The notes beneath the pieces were generated by a model. It ran no database searches. It was not told the DNA's origin and was given only the letters and a program-made list of their open reading frames with translations. A stretch of 64,000 nt of DNA from Streptomyces specialis. GTDB lineage: Bacteria; Actinomycetota; Actinomycetes; Streptomycetales; Streptomycetaceae. Of this stretch, positions 25,283-32,639 are shown one piece after another. A program made the translations under genes and the position numbers. The stretch is taken from assembly GCF_001493375.1 (NCBI RefSeq), contig NZ_LN929896.1, positions 520,233 through 584,232 of the forward strand. Direction: 5' to 3'. The stretch's first letter is position 1. Each line of letters starts with the position of its first letter.

Positions 25283-25471
25283 GTGAGGAACACCGTGAAG
25301 ACCACCATGACCCTGCGCTCCCTCGCCAACCCCCGGCGCACCACGCTGGCCCATCTCGCGGACGCCGCCGGGCTCGCCCCGGCCGCGCTGCCCGGGGCGC
25401 GTTCGGCGGAGCTGCCCCGGCAGACCGCGAACCCGCGCCGCACGGTCCTCGACGTGCGGCCGGGCGCGTAA
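25283..25471 (+). CDS. Small basic hypothetical protein (62 aa)
   Basis: A GTG start at 25283 is preceded by GAGGCAG. It encodes MRNTVKTTMTLRSLANPRRT followed by TLAHLADAAGLAPAALPG and a second NPRRT at residues 51-55. Third codon positions are almost all G/C, which argues for a real gene. The repeated 'ANPRRT' motif is notable. There is no signal peptide or membrane segment. It is preceded by an AT-rich upstream region and followed by a very strong terminator, so it could be a self-contained transcript. I do not recognise a family. Confidence 0.5.
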   Translation: MRNTVKTTMTLRSLANPRRTTLAHLADAAGLAPAALPGARSAELPRQTANPRRTVLDVRPGA

Positions 25472-25489
25472 CCCCGCGCACCACGCGCG

Positions 25490-25530
25490 GCGCCGCCCCG
25501 GCCCATGGTGATCATGGGCCGGGGCGGCGC
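25490..25530. terminator. Strong bidirectional terminator
   Basis: An 18-bp perfect GC-rich inverted repeat: GCGCCGCCCCGGCCCATG (25490-25507) with its complement at 25513-25530 and the loop GTGAT. It separates the small + strand gene from the convergent accE/pccB unit. Confidence 0.85.
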
Positions 25531-25568
25531 TCCTGTGACGGTCGGCGGTGTCTCCTCCCGCCGGGGTG

Positions 25569-25790
25569 TCAGCCCTGCCAGCTATGCGGGGCGCGGTAGG
25601 ACCGGGCCCGCTCCAGGCGCCGCCAGACCGCGGGGCTGCGGTCGGCGTCGTCCTCGCCGGTGGCGGCGTGCCGCGACGAGGCACGGGCCATCAGCAGGGC
25701 GGTCACCGCGGCCAGCTCCTCGGCGCTGGCCTGCCCCTTCTCCACGCGGACCAGATGCGGGGCGGGGGCGGTGATCGTCTCGGGGCTCAT
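25569..25790 (-). CDS. accE: Acyl-CoA carboxylase epsilon subunit
   Basis: A 73-residue protein with the short PHLVRVEKGQASAEELAAVT motif characteristic of actinobacterial AccE/PccE, and ending SPAVWRRLERARSYRAPHSW (the 'W...W' tail). This subunit stimulates the biotin-dependent acetyl/propionyl-CoA carboxylase complex. The ATG at 25790 follows AAGGAG. It lies 22 bases after pccB on the same strand, the usual arrangement. Confidence 0.9.
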   Translation of the reverse strand: MSPETITAPAPHLVRVEKGQASAEELAAVTALLMARASSRHAATGEDDADRSPAVWRRLERARSYRAPHSWQG

Positions 25791-25812
25791 CGTCAGCTCT
25801 CCTTGAGGTGGC

Positions 25813-27408
25813 TCACTGCGGCGGATTGCCGTGCTTGCGGGCGGGCAGATCGGCGTGCTTGGTGCGCAGCATCGCCAGGGTGCGGATGAGGACCTCACGG
25901 GTCTCGGCCGGCTCGATCACGTCGTCGACGAGCCCGCGTTCCGCGGCGTAGTAGGGATGCATCAGCTCGGCCTTGTACTCCTTGACCATCCGGGCGCGCA
26001 TGGCGTCGGGGTCGTCGGCACCGGCGATCTGACGGCGGAAGATGACGTTGGCGGCACCGTCGGCGCCCATCACCGCGATCTCGTTGGTCGGCCAGGCGAG
26101 CGTCACGTCGGCGCCGATGGACTGGGAGTCCATCACGATGTACGCCCCGCCGTACGCCTTGCGCAGCACGACCGAGACCCGGGGGACCGTCGCGTTGCAG
26201 TACGCGTACAGCAGCTTGGCGCCGTGCCGGATGATGCCGCCGTGCTCCTGGTCGACGCCCGGCAGGAAGCCGGGGACGTCCAGCAGCGTGATGATCGGGA
26301 TGTTGAAGGCGTCGCACATCTGGACGAAGCGCGCCGCCTTCTCGGAGGCGGAGATGTCCAGGACGCCGGCCAGGGACTGCGGCTGGTTGGCGACGATGCC
26401 GACCACCTGGCCGTCGAGGCGGGACAGAGCACACAGGATGTTCCCCGCCCAGCGCTCGTGGATCTCCAGGAACTCCCCGTCGTCCACGATCTCCTCGATG
26501 ACGGCCCGCATGTCGTACGGCCGGTTGCCGTCGCTGGGGACCAGGTCCACCAGCGCCTCGCAGCGCCGGTCCGCCGGGTCCTCGGTGGGCAGGACCGGCG
26601 GGTTCTCCCGGTTGTTCTGCGGGAGCATCGACAGCAGGAACCGCACCTCCTCGATGCAGGACTCCTCGTCGTCGTAGGCGAAGTGCGCCACCCCGGAGGT
26701 GCCGGCGTGCACGTCCGCGCCGCCGAGCCCGTTCTGCGTGACCTGGGCGCCGGTCACGGCCTGCACGACGTCCGGGCCGGTGATGAACATCTGCGCGGTC
26801 TCCCGGACCATGAACACGAAGTCCGTCAGCGCCGGCGAGTACGCCGCGCCGCCCGCGCACGGGCCGAGCATCACGCTGATCTGCGGGATCACCCCGGAAG
26901 CCCGGGTGTTCCGCTGGAAGATGCCGCCATAGCCCGCGAGCGCCGACACACCCTCCTGGATGCGGGCGCCCGCGCCGTCGTTCAGGGACACCAGCGGCGC
27001 GCCCGCCGCCATGGCCATGTCCATGATCTTGTGGATCTTGGCGGCGTGGGCCTCGCCCAGCGCGCCGCCGAAGATCCTGAAGTCGTGGGCGTAGACGAAG
27101 ACCGTCCGCCCGTGCACCGTCCCCCAGCCCGTGACCACCCCGTCGGTGTACGGCTTCTTGGCCTCGAGACCGAAACCCGAGGCCCGGTGCCGCCGCAGGA
27201 CACCCACTTCCTGGAAGGACCCTTCGTCCAGCAGCAGACCGATCCGCTCCCGTGCCGTCAGCTTGCCCTTGGCGTGCTGCGCCTCGGTCGCCTTCTCCGA
27301 GGGACCGCGGAGCGCCTCGTCACGGATGGCGCGGAGCTCCTCGACCCTCCCTCGGGCGTCGATGACGGCTACCGGTTCGGAGAGATCGGTCTCAGCTTGA
27401 TCGGTCAT
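25813..27408 (-). CDS. pccB: Acyl-CoA (propionyl/acetyl) carboxylase beta subunit
   Basis: A 531-residue carboxyltransferase that transfers the biotin-bound CO2 to propionyl- or acetyl-CoA, giving methylmalonyl- or malonyl-CoA for fatty-acid and polyketide synthesis. It has N-terminal KLTARERIGLLLDEGSFQEV, two crotonase-type halves with oxyanion-hole glycines (NDGAGARIQEGVSALAGYGG and LLDVPGFLPGVDQEHGGII), and C-terminal AYGGAYIVMDSQSIGAD. ATG 27408 is preceded by TAGGGT-CTATAC, a -10-like box so close that the mRNA may be leaderless. The 160 bases up to the cimA stop hold its promoter. Confidence 0.94.
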   Translation of the reverse strand: MTDQAETDLSEPVAVIDARGRVEELRAIRDEALRGPSEKATEAQHAKGKLTARERIGLLLDEGSFQEVGVLRRHRASGFGLEAKKPYTDGVVTGWGTVHGRTVFVYAHDFRIFGGALGEAHAAKIHKIMDMAMAAGAPLVSLNDGAGARIQEGVSALAGYGGIFQRNTRASGVIPQISVMLGPCAGGAAYSPALTDFVFMVRETAQMFITGPDVVQAVTGAQVTQNGLGGADVHAGTSGVAHFAYDDEESCIEEVRFLLSMLPQNNRENPPVLPTEDPADRRCEALVDLVPSDGNRPYDMRAVIEEIVDDGEFLEIHERWAGNILCALSRLDGQVVGIVANQPQSLAGVLDISASEKAARFVQMCDAFNIPIITLLDVPGFLPGVDQEHGGIIRHGAKLLYAYCNATVPRVSVVLRKAYGGAYIVMDSQSIGADVTLAWPTNEIAVMGADGAANVIFRRQIAGADDPDAMRARMVKEYKAELMHPYYAAERGLVDDVIEPAETREVLIRTLAMLRTKHADLPARKHGNPPQ

Positions 27409-27568
27409 GTATAGACCCTACGAAACCGGACCCCTCCGTGGACTCGTCGGATCCGGACAGTCTCCGTCCCGGAATCATGGCCGCGCTGGACAGAACCAGA
27501 GTGCGCCGGGGGGCGCAGTGCAGTGAACTGACAGCGCCGCCCGGCGTGGCTTTGTCGGTTCCGGACAG

Positions 27569-29182
27569 TCAGTCGCCCGGCCGCAGTCCGGCGCGCAGCA
27601 GCCCGTAGGTGTACGCGTCGTCCAGCGCCTGCCAGGACGCGGCGATGACGTTCTCCGCCACGCCCACGGTGGACCACTCGGCGGTGCCGTCGCTGGTGGT
27701 GATCAGCACCCGGGTCGTGGACTGGGTGCCGTGCTTCCCGGCCAGGATGCGGACCTTGTAGTCCACCAGGGTCAGCCGGGCCAGCTCGGGGAAGGTCCGC
27801 TCCAGCCCGGCGCGCAGCGCCCGGTCCAGCGCGTTGACCGGCCCGTTGCCCTCGCCGCTGGCGAGAACCCGCTCCCCCTTGGCCCAGATCCGGACGGTCG
27901 CCTCGTTCTCCATCGAGCCGTCGGCGCGCTGGTCGGTGATCGTACGCCATGACTCCAGGCGGAAGAAGCGCTGCGGCTGTCCGTGCACCTCGTCGCGCAG
28001 CAGCAGTTCGAACGAGGCGTCGGCGGCCTCGTAGGTGAAGCCGCGCAGCTCGCGCTCCTTGACCCGTTCCACGATCCGGCCGACCAGGTCGCGGTCGTCG
28101 AGGTCGTAGCCCAGCTCCTTGCCCTTGAGCTCGATGGAGGCGCGGCCCGCCATGTCGGAGACGAGCATCCGCATCGAGTTGCCGACCAGCTCGGGGTCGA
28201 TGTGCTGGTACAGGTCCGGGTCGACCTTGATGGCCGAGGCGTGCAGACCGCCCTTGTGGGCGAAGGCGGAGACCCCGACGTAGGGCTGGTGGGTGGCGGG
28301 GGTGAGGTTGACGACCTCGGCGATCGCGTGCGAGATGCGGGTCATCTCGGTCAGGGTGCCGGGGGGCAGCACGCGCCGGTCGTACTTCAGCTCCAGGGCG
28401 GCGACCACGGGGAAGAGGTTGGCGTTGCCGACGCGCTCGCCGTAGCCGTTGGCGGTGCACTGCACGTGGGTGGCACCGCCGTCCACGGCGGCCAGGGTGT
28501 TGGCGACGGCGCAGCCGGTGTCGTCCTGCGCGTGGATGCCGAGCCGGGCGCCGGTGTCGGCGACCACGGTGCGGACGACGGCCTGGACCCGGGCGGGGAG
28601 CATGCCGCCGTTGGTGTCGCACAGCACCACCACGTCGGCGCCGGCGCCGTGCGCGGCGCGGACGACGTCCAGCGCGTAGCCGGGGTTGGCCGCGTAGCCG
28701 TCGAAGAAGTGCTCGCAGTCGACGAAGACCCGGCGGCCGTGGGCCCGCAGGTGCGCCACGGTGTCCCTGACCATGGCCAGGTTCTCCTCCAGCGTGGTGC
28801 GCAGGGCCAGTTCGACGTGGCGGTCGTGGGACTTGGCGACGATGGTGACGACGGGGGCGCCGGAGTCGATCAGCGCGCGGACCTGCGGGTCGTCGGCGAC
28901 ATCGGCGCCCGCCTTGCGGGTGGCGCCGAAGGCCACCAGTTGGGCGTGCCGGAACTGGATCTCGGCCTGGGCGCGCCGGAAGAACTCGGTGTCCCTGGGG
29001 TTGGCGCCCGGCCAGCCGCCCTCGATGAAGCCGACGCCGAAGTCGTCCAGGTGGCGGGCGATGGTGAGCTTGTCGGCGACGGTGAGGCTGATGCCCTCGC
29101 GCTGGGCGCCGTCGCGCAGGGTGGTGTCGAACACATGGAAGCCGTCACTGGGGGACCGCGTGTCCAGGGCGTCCGTCGTCAT
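27569..29182 (-). CDS. cimA: (R)-citramalate synthase
   Basis: CimA condenses pyruvate with acetyl-CoA to citramalate, a threonine-independent entry to isoleucine. The 537-residue protein is of typical length. It has FDTTLRDGAQREGISLTVAD (catalytic Arg/Asp, near residue 20), FIEGGWPGANPRD, LGIHAQDDTGCAVANTLAAV, HVQCTANGYGERVGNANL, and a C-terminal LeuA-type allosteric domain. ATG 29182 follows AGGAG. The upstream leader contains a terminator hairpin (29279-29306) and a tiny Ile-rich ORF, suggesting attenuation. The metal-binding segment reads HAQDD where related synthases usually have HxHND. Confidence 0.92.
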   Translation of the reverse strand: MTTDALDTRSPSDGFHVFDTTLRDGAQREGISLTVADKLTIARHLDDFGVGFIEGGWPGANPRDTEFFRRAQAEIQFRHAQLVAFGATRKAGADVADDPQVRALIDSGAPVVTIVAKSHDRHVELALRTTLEENLAMVRDTVAHLRAHGRRVFVDCEHFFDGYAANPGYALDVVRAAHGAGADVVVLCDTNGGMLPARVQAVVRTVVADTGARLGIHAQDDTGCAVANTLAAVDGGATHVQCTANGYGERVGNANLFPVVAALELKYDRRVLPPGTLTEMTRISHAIAEVVNLTPATHQPYVGVSAFAHKGGLHASAIKVDPDLYQHIDPELVGNSMRMLVSDMAGRASIELKGKELGYDLDDRDLVGRIVERVKERELRGFTYEAADASFELLLRDEVHGQPQRFFRLESWRTITDQRADGSMENEATVRIWAKGERVLASGEGNGPVNALDRALRAGLERTFPELARLTLVDYKVRILAGKHGTQSTTRVLITTSDGTAEWSTVGVAENVIAASWQALDDAYTYGLLRAGLRPGD

Positions 29183-29278
29183 GGCGGGAACTCCTGTCGG
29201 ATGGATGCGTGTGTCTGCCTGGCTCCACCGCCCCCCGCTCCGTGCGCTCCCGCTCCCGGCCCGGTGGGGCCGGAAAAC

Positions 29279-29306
29279 GAAAAAACCTCTCGCGGATGCG
29301 AGAGGT
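29279..29306 (-). terminator. Leader terminator (putative attenuator) upstream of cimA
   Basis: On the - strand, a 9-bp stem (ACCTCTCGC with GCGAGAGGT, GGAT-type loop, 29285-29306) is followed by six Us. It lies about 100 bases before the cimA start and about 58 bases after a short Ile-coding ORF. It would stop transcription before cimA unless overridden. Confidence 0.75.
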
Positions 29307-29363
29307 CTGCGCGCGGGTCTGGGGCGAGGTGGCCGCTCCCGCGGGGTTCGAGCGGGTGGGCGG

Positions 29364-29399
29364 TCACTGCGGACCGGCGCGCCTGTCACCGATAATCAT
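29364..29399 (-). CDS. Putative cimA leader peptide (MIIGDRRAGPQ)
   Basis: An 11-codon ORF whose second and third codons are both isoleucine (ATT, ATC), the end product of the CimA branch. It ends 58 bases before an intrinsic terminator. ATT is rare in this genome. An in-frame GTG five codons earlier (VLSFAMIIGDRRAGPQ) is an alternative start. No Shine-Dalgarno sequence is visible, so it would be leaderless or weakly translated. Read as ribosome-mediated attenuation by analogy with ilvB; unproven. Confidence 0.5.
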   Translation of the reverse strand: MIIGDRRAGPQ

Positions 29400-29449
29400 G
29401 GCGAACGAGAGCACGTCGTCAGTGTGGCACACGGAGCGCGCGAGCCGCG

Positions 29450-29460
29450 CACCGTCTCAC
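29450..29460 (-). promoter_or_regulatory. NdgR-like motif upstream of cimA
   Basis: GTGAGACGGTG on the - strand, 51 bases upstream of the leader ORF. It shares the octamer GTGAGACG with the ndgR/leuC, leuB and ilvB control regions. Confidence 0.4.
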
Positions 29461-29569
29461 GATCCGGACATACCCCGGTCGACCGGGACGACCGGGACCG
29501 ATCCGGCCGGACGTTCCCGTGCGGCGCGGCCGGTGGGCCGGGTCGCACGGGAACGCGGACAGCGAGCGG

Positions 29570-30676
29570 TCAGCCGACGCGGTGCATCCAGCCGTGGCGG
29601 TCCGGGACGCGGCCGGTCTGGATGCCGAGGAGCTCCTCGCGCAGCCGCATGGTGACCGGGCCGGGCTGTCCGTCGCCGACCGTCCAGGAGGCGGCGGCCG
29701 ACTTCACCGAACCGACGGGGGTGATCACGGCGGCGGTGCCGCAGGCGAAGACCTCGGTGATGGTGCCGTTCGCGTTGCCCTCGCGCCAGTCGTCCGTGGA
29801 GATGCGGACCTCGCCCGTTCCGTGGCCGAGGTCGGCGGCGATGCGCAGCAGGGAGTCCCGGGTGATGCCGGGCAGCAGGGTGCCGGTGAGGCCGGGGGTG
29901 ACGATCCTGGCGTCGCTGCCCGAGCCCTGCACGAAGTACAGGTTCATGCCGCCCATCTCCTCGATCCAGCGGCGCTCGGTGGCGTCCAGCCAGACGACCT
30001 GGTCGCAGCCGTGCGCGGTGGCCTCGGCCTGGGCGACGAAGGAGGCGGCGTAGTTGCCCGCGCACTTGGCCTCGCCGGTGCCGCCGGGGGCGGCCCGGAC
30101 GTACTCCGTGGACAGCCACACGGAAACGGGCTTGACGCCCTTGGCGAAGTAGGCGCCGGCCGGCGAGGCGATGAGGAGGAAGAGGTACTCGTTGGCCGGG
30201 CGGTTGATGCCGAGGCCGACCTCGCTGGCGAACATGAACGGCCGCAGGTACAGCGACTGTTCACCCGCGGCGGGGACCCACGCCGCGTCCTGGGCGAGCA
30301 GGACGTCGATGGCCTCCACGAACGTCTCGACCGGCAGCTCGGGCATCGCCAGCCGGCGGGCCGAGCGCTGGAACCGCAGGGCGTTGGCGTCGGGGCGGAA
30401 GACGGCCACGGAGCCGTCGGGCTGGCGGTACGCCTTCAGCCCCTCGAAGATCTCCTGCCCGTAGTGCAGTGCCTGGGTCGCCGGGTCCATCGGGATCGGG
30501 GCGTAGGGCTGGAGGCGCGCGTCGTGCCAGCCCCGCCCCTCCGTCCACCGGATGGTGACCATGTGATCGGTGAAGTACCGGCCGAACCCGGGGTCGGCGA
30601 GCACCGCTTCGCGTTCCGCCTCGGACAGCGGCTGCGCGGCGGGCTTGAGGTCGAAGGGGATGGCGGGCGTCGTCAT
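29570..30676 (-). CDS. ilvE: Branched-chain amino acid aminotransferase
   Basis: IlvE transfers amino groups between glutamate and the keto acids of leucine, isoleucine and valine. It is a class IV PLP enzyme of 368 residues. HYGQEIFEGLKAYRQPDGSV (about residue 70), LYLRPFMFASEVGLG, the PLP lysine in GTGEAKCAGNYAASF (about residue 203), and the EVFACGTAAVITPVGSV motif typical of BCAT are all present. ATG 30676 is used. It lies between leuB and cimA, all on the - strand. Its upstream region is cut by a scaffold join at 30813, so only about 136 bases of promoter DNA are reliable. Confidence 0.95.
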   Translation of the reverse strand: MTTPAIPFDLKPAAQPLSEAEREAVLADPGFGRYFTDHMVTIRWTEGRGWHDARLQPYAPIPMDPATQALHYGQEIFEGLKAYRQPDGSVAVFRPDANALRFQRSARRLAMPELPVETFVEAIDVLLAQDAAWVPAAGEQSLYLRPFMFASEVGLGINRPANEYLFLLIASPAGAYFAKGVKPVSVWLSTEYVRAAPGGTGEAKCAGNYAASFVAQAEATAHGCDQVVWLDATERRWIEEMGGMNLYFVQGSGSDARIVTPGLTGTLLPGITRDSLLRIAADLGHGTGEVRISTDDWREGNANGTITEVFACGTAAVITPVGSVKSAAASWTVGDGQPGPVTMRLREELLGIQTGRVPDRHGWMHRVG

Positions 30677-30812
30677 GGTGGGCGTCCTTCACGTCAAGGG
30701 TGGAGCGGGCCGCCTGATCCGTCGCCCGACGCGGTACTAGGGCATCCGAGCAACCGGGGATGCGTGGGCCCCGCGTCCGATTATGGCGCGGGGGCCCGCG
30801 TGCCGTGCGGGC

Positions 30813-31102
30813 CCGTCTCTTTTACACCTCTGACGCCGCCGGCCGAGAGGATAGTGGTAGATTTCGGTGGGCCCGTGCACTCTTCAACCAACACAGCTAA
30901 ATGTGCAAGTCAGAGCCGGCACTCGAGTATACAACACTCTCGATCAATTCATCGCAGCCGTACATACAAGTCCTGTGGCCGAGATTATACTGCTACGGAT
31001 GTCATCGGTTGTGGGTAGATTGCACAGCGACGGCGCCGCCCAACCGTGATGGGAGGTGACAGGTGTGTAGGGTGAGATGTGTATAAGAGAGGGGGGGGGG
31101 GG
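30813..31102. other. Scaffold join containing Nextera adapters and poly-G (assembly artefact)
   Basis: Left side: 'ccgtctcttttacacctctg' then 'acgccgccggccgagaggat' resembles CTGTCTCTTATACACATCTG plus ACGCTGCCGACGA and index AGAGGATA, followed by 'gtagatttcggtggg' (GTAGATCTCGGTGG). Right side: 'agatgtgtataagaga' at 31076-31091 matches the mosaic end and runs into a G-tract to 31102. The DNA between has no coding signal. Confidence 0.93.
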
Positions 31103-31123
31103 CGGTCCTGAGGGGGATGGTGA

Positions 31124-31172
31124 CACCCGGCGGAGGACTTGCCCACCCCTCACGCGGGGTGACCGCCGGGTG
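31124..31172 (-). terminator. Possible terminator downstream of leuB
   Basis: Inverted repeat CACCCGGCGG (31124-31133) with CCGCCGGGTG (31163-31172), with a smaller inner hairpin ACCCC/GGGGT. It lies 29 bases after the leuB stop. No U-tract is visible. Confidence 0.5.
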
Positions 31173-31200
31173 CCAGGACCCGGCGGCGTGACCGGCGGGT

Positions 31201-32250
31201 CTAGGACAGACCGGATACTCGTTCCGCCAGCGCGTCCCCGATGGTCTCGGTGGTGCGCGGGGCGGCGGCGTCGCGCTCGGCCAGGTCCGCGGTGACGGCC
31301 TCCTCGATGCGGGCGGCCTCGGACTCGTGACCGAGGTGACGCAGCAGCAGGGCGACGGACAGCACGGTCGCGGTCGGGTCGGCCTTGCCGGTGCCCGCGA
31401 TGTCGGGCGCGGAGCCGTGGACCGGCTCGAACATCGACGGGAAGGTGCGCGCCGGGTTGATGTTCCCCGACGCCGCGAGGCCGATGCCGCCGGTGACGGC
31501 GGCGGCCAGGTCGGTGAGGATGTCGCCGAACAGGTTGTCGGTGACGATCACGTCGAAGCGCTGCGGCTGGGTGACCATGAAGATCGTCGCGGCGTCGACA
31601 TGCAGGTAGTCGGTGGTGACCTGCGGGTACTCCAGGCCGACGCGGTCCACCGTGTTCTTCCACAGGTGGCCGGCGTGGACCAGGACGTTGTTCTTGTGGA
31701 CCAGCGTCAGCTTCTTCGCCTCGCGGGCGGCGGCGCGCTCGAAGGCGTCGCGCACGACGCGCTCGACGCCGTACGCCGTGTTGATGCTGACCTCGGTGGC
31801 GACCTCGGCGGGGGTGCCGGTGCGCATCGAGCCGCCGTTGCCGACGTACGGACCCTCGGTGCCCTCGCGGACGACGACGAAGTCGATGGAGGGGCTGCCC
31901 GCCAGGGGTGTGGCGGTGTTCGGGAAGAGGCGGCTGGGCCGGAGGTTCACGTAGTGGTCGAACGCGAAGCGCAGCTTCAGCAGCAGCCCGCGCTCCAGGA
32001 CCCCGGACGGCACCGACGGGTCGCCGATGGCGCCGAGCAGGATCGCGTCGTGCCCCTTCAGCCGCTCCAGGTCGGCGTCGGGCAGGGTCTCACCGGTGTC
32101 GTGCCAGCGCCGGGCACCCAGGTCGTACCGCGTCGTCTCCAGCTTGACGTCGCCGGGCAGGGCGGCGGTCAGGACCTTCAGTCCCTCCGCGACCACCTCC
32201 GGGCCGATGCCGTCACCGGGAATCACCGCGAGATCGATACTCCGAGCCAT
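31201..32250 (-). CDS. leuB: 3-isopropylmalate dehydrogenase
   Basis: LeuB oxidatively decarboxylates 3-isopropylmalate, the third leucine-specific step. The 349-residue protein has AVIPGDGIGPEVVAEGLKVL (about residues 8-27), the dehydrogenase signature DNLFGDILTDLAAAVTGGIG and FEPVHGSAPDIAGTGKADPT (cofactor binding). It is of the shorter actinobacterial type. ATG 32250 lies ten bases after a 68-codon gene, so both are probably co-transcribed from a promoter in 32468-32640 that includes an NdgR-like site. Confidence 0.95.
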   Translation of the reverse strand: MARSIDLAVIPGDGIGPEVVAEGLKVLTAALPGDVKLETTRYDLGARRWHDTGETLPDADLERLKGHDAILLGAIGDPSVPSGVLERGLLLKLRFAFDHYVNLRPSRLFPNTATPLAGSPSIDFVVVREGTEGPYVGNGGSMRTGTPAEVATEVSINTAYGVERVVRDAFERAAAREAKKLTLVHKNNVLVHAGHLWKNTVDRVGLEYPQVTTDYLHVDAATIFMVTQPQRFDVIVTDNLFGDILTDLAAAVTGGIGLAASGNINPARTFPSMFEPVHGSAPDIAGTGKADPTATVLSVALLLRHLGHESEAARIEEAVTADLAERDAAAPRTTETIGDALAERVSGLS

Positions 32251-32260
32251 GCGGGGGACC

Positions 32261-32467
32261 CTACGCCGCGTTCCGAGGACCGGCCGGGTCCGTCCACGAT
32301 GCGGACGGGCCGGGTTCGCCGGCGCCGCCGTTGTCCCTGCGGTCGATCGCGCGCTGGAGCGCGGCGGCGGCCTCGCGCCGGGTGTCGTCCCCCGCGGCGC
32401 GGGTGGCGGCGCGGGCGCGGGCGAGGGCCGTCCCGCTCAGCCGGCGCGGAGTGAGGGTTGCGTCCAT
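32261..32467 (-). CDS. Small hypothetical protein preceding leuB (68 aa)
   Basis: A 68-residue Arg/Ala-rich protein: MDATLTPRRLSGTALARARA, then AATRAAGDDTRREAAAALQR and a Gly/Pro-rich tail. ATG 32467 follows AGGAG by ten bases, and third codon positions are almost all G/C, both favouring a real gene. The first 45 residues look like one amphipathic helix. It is placed as first gene of the leuB transcript, ten bases ahead. No family recognised. Confidence 0.6.
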   Translation of the reverse strand: MDATLTPRRLSGTALARARAATRAAGDDTRREAAAALQRAIDRRDNGGAGEPGPSASWTDPAGPRNAA

Positions 32468-32587
32468 GACGGATCAGCTCCTGTGGGGGTGCCGGGCGAC
32501 GCCGGGCCACGGTGCCCGGAGTACGACCTCCACAAAGTTAGCGGCGATCCGCCGTGGTGTCCCGCCATATATGCGGTCGTCCTACTA

Positions 32588-32598
32588 TGTGAGACGCG
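32588..32598 (+). promoter_or_regulatory. NdgR-like motif upstream of leuB transcript
   Basis: TGTGAGACGCG, identical over 11 bases to 10111-10121 in the ndgR/leuC region. It lies between the pruA stop and the leuB-linked small gene, about 120 bases before the latter's start, in AT-richer sequence with CATATATG nearby. Confidence 0.45.
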
Positions 32599-32639
32599 GG
32601 CGGCCGGAAGCCCTGGTGAGGCGCCCCGGCCGGCCCGGC

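Noticed and set aside
24851..25684. - strand open frames covering the 24.8-25.6 kb intergenic region
   Set aside because: Irregular codon use, no ribosome binding sites, and they run across the strong terminator at 25490-25530; treated as non-coding.
31091..31102. G12 tract as a possible phase-variation homopolymer
   Set aside because: It directly follows the mosaic-end sequence and is best explained as a read-end artefact.
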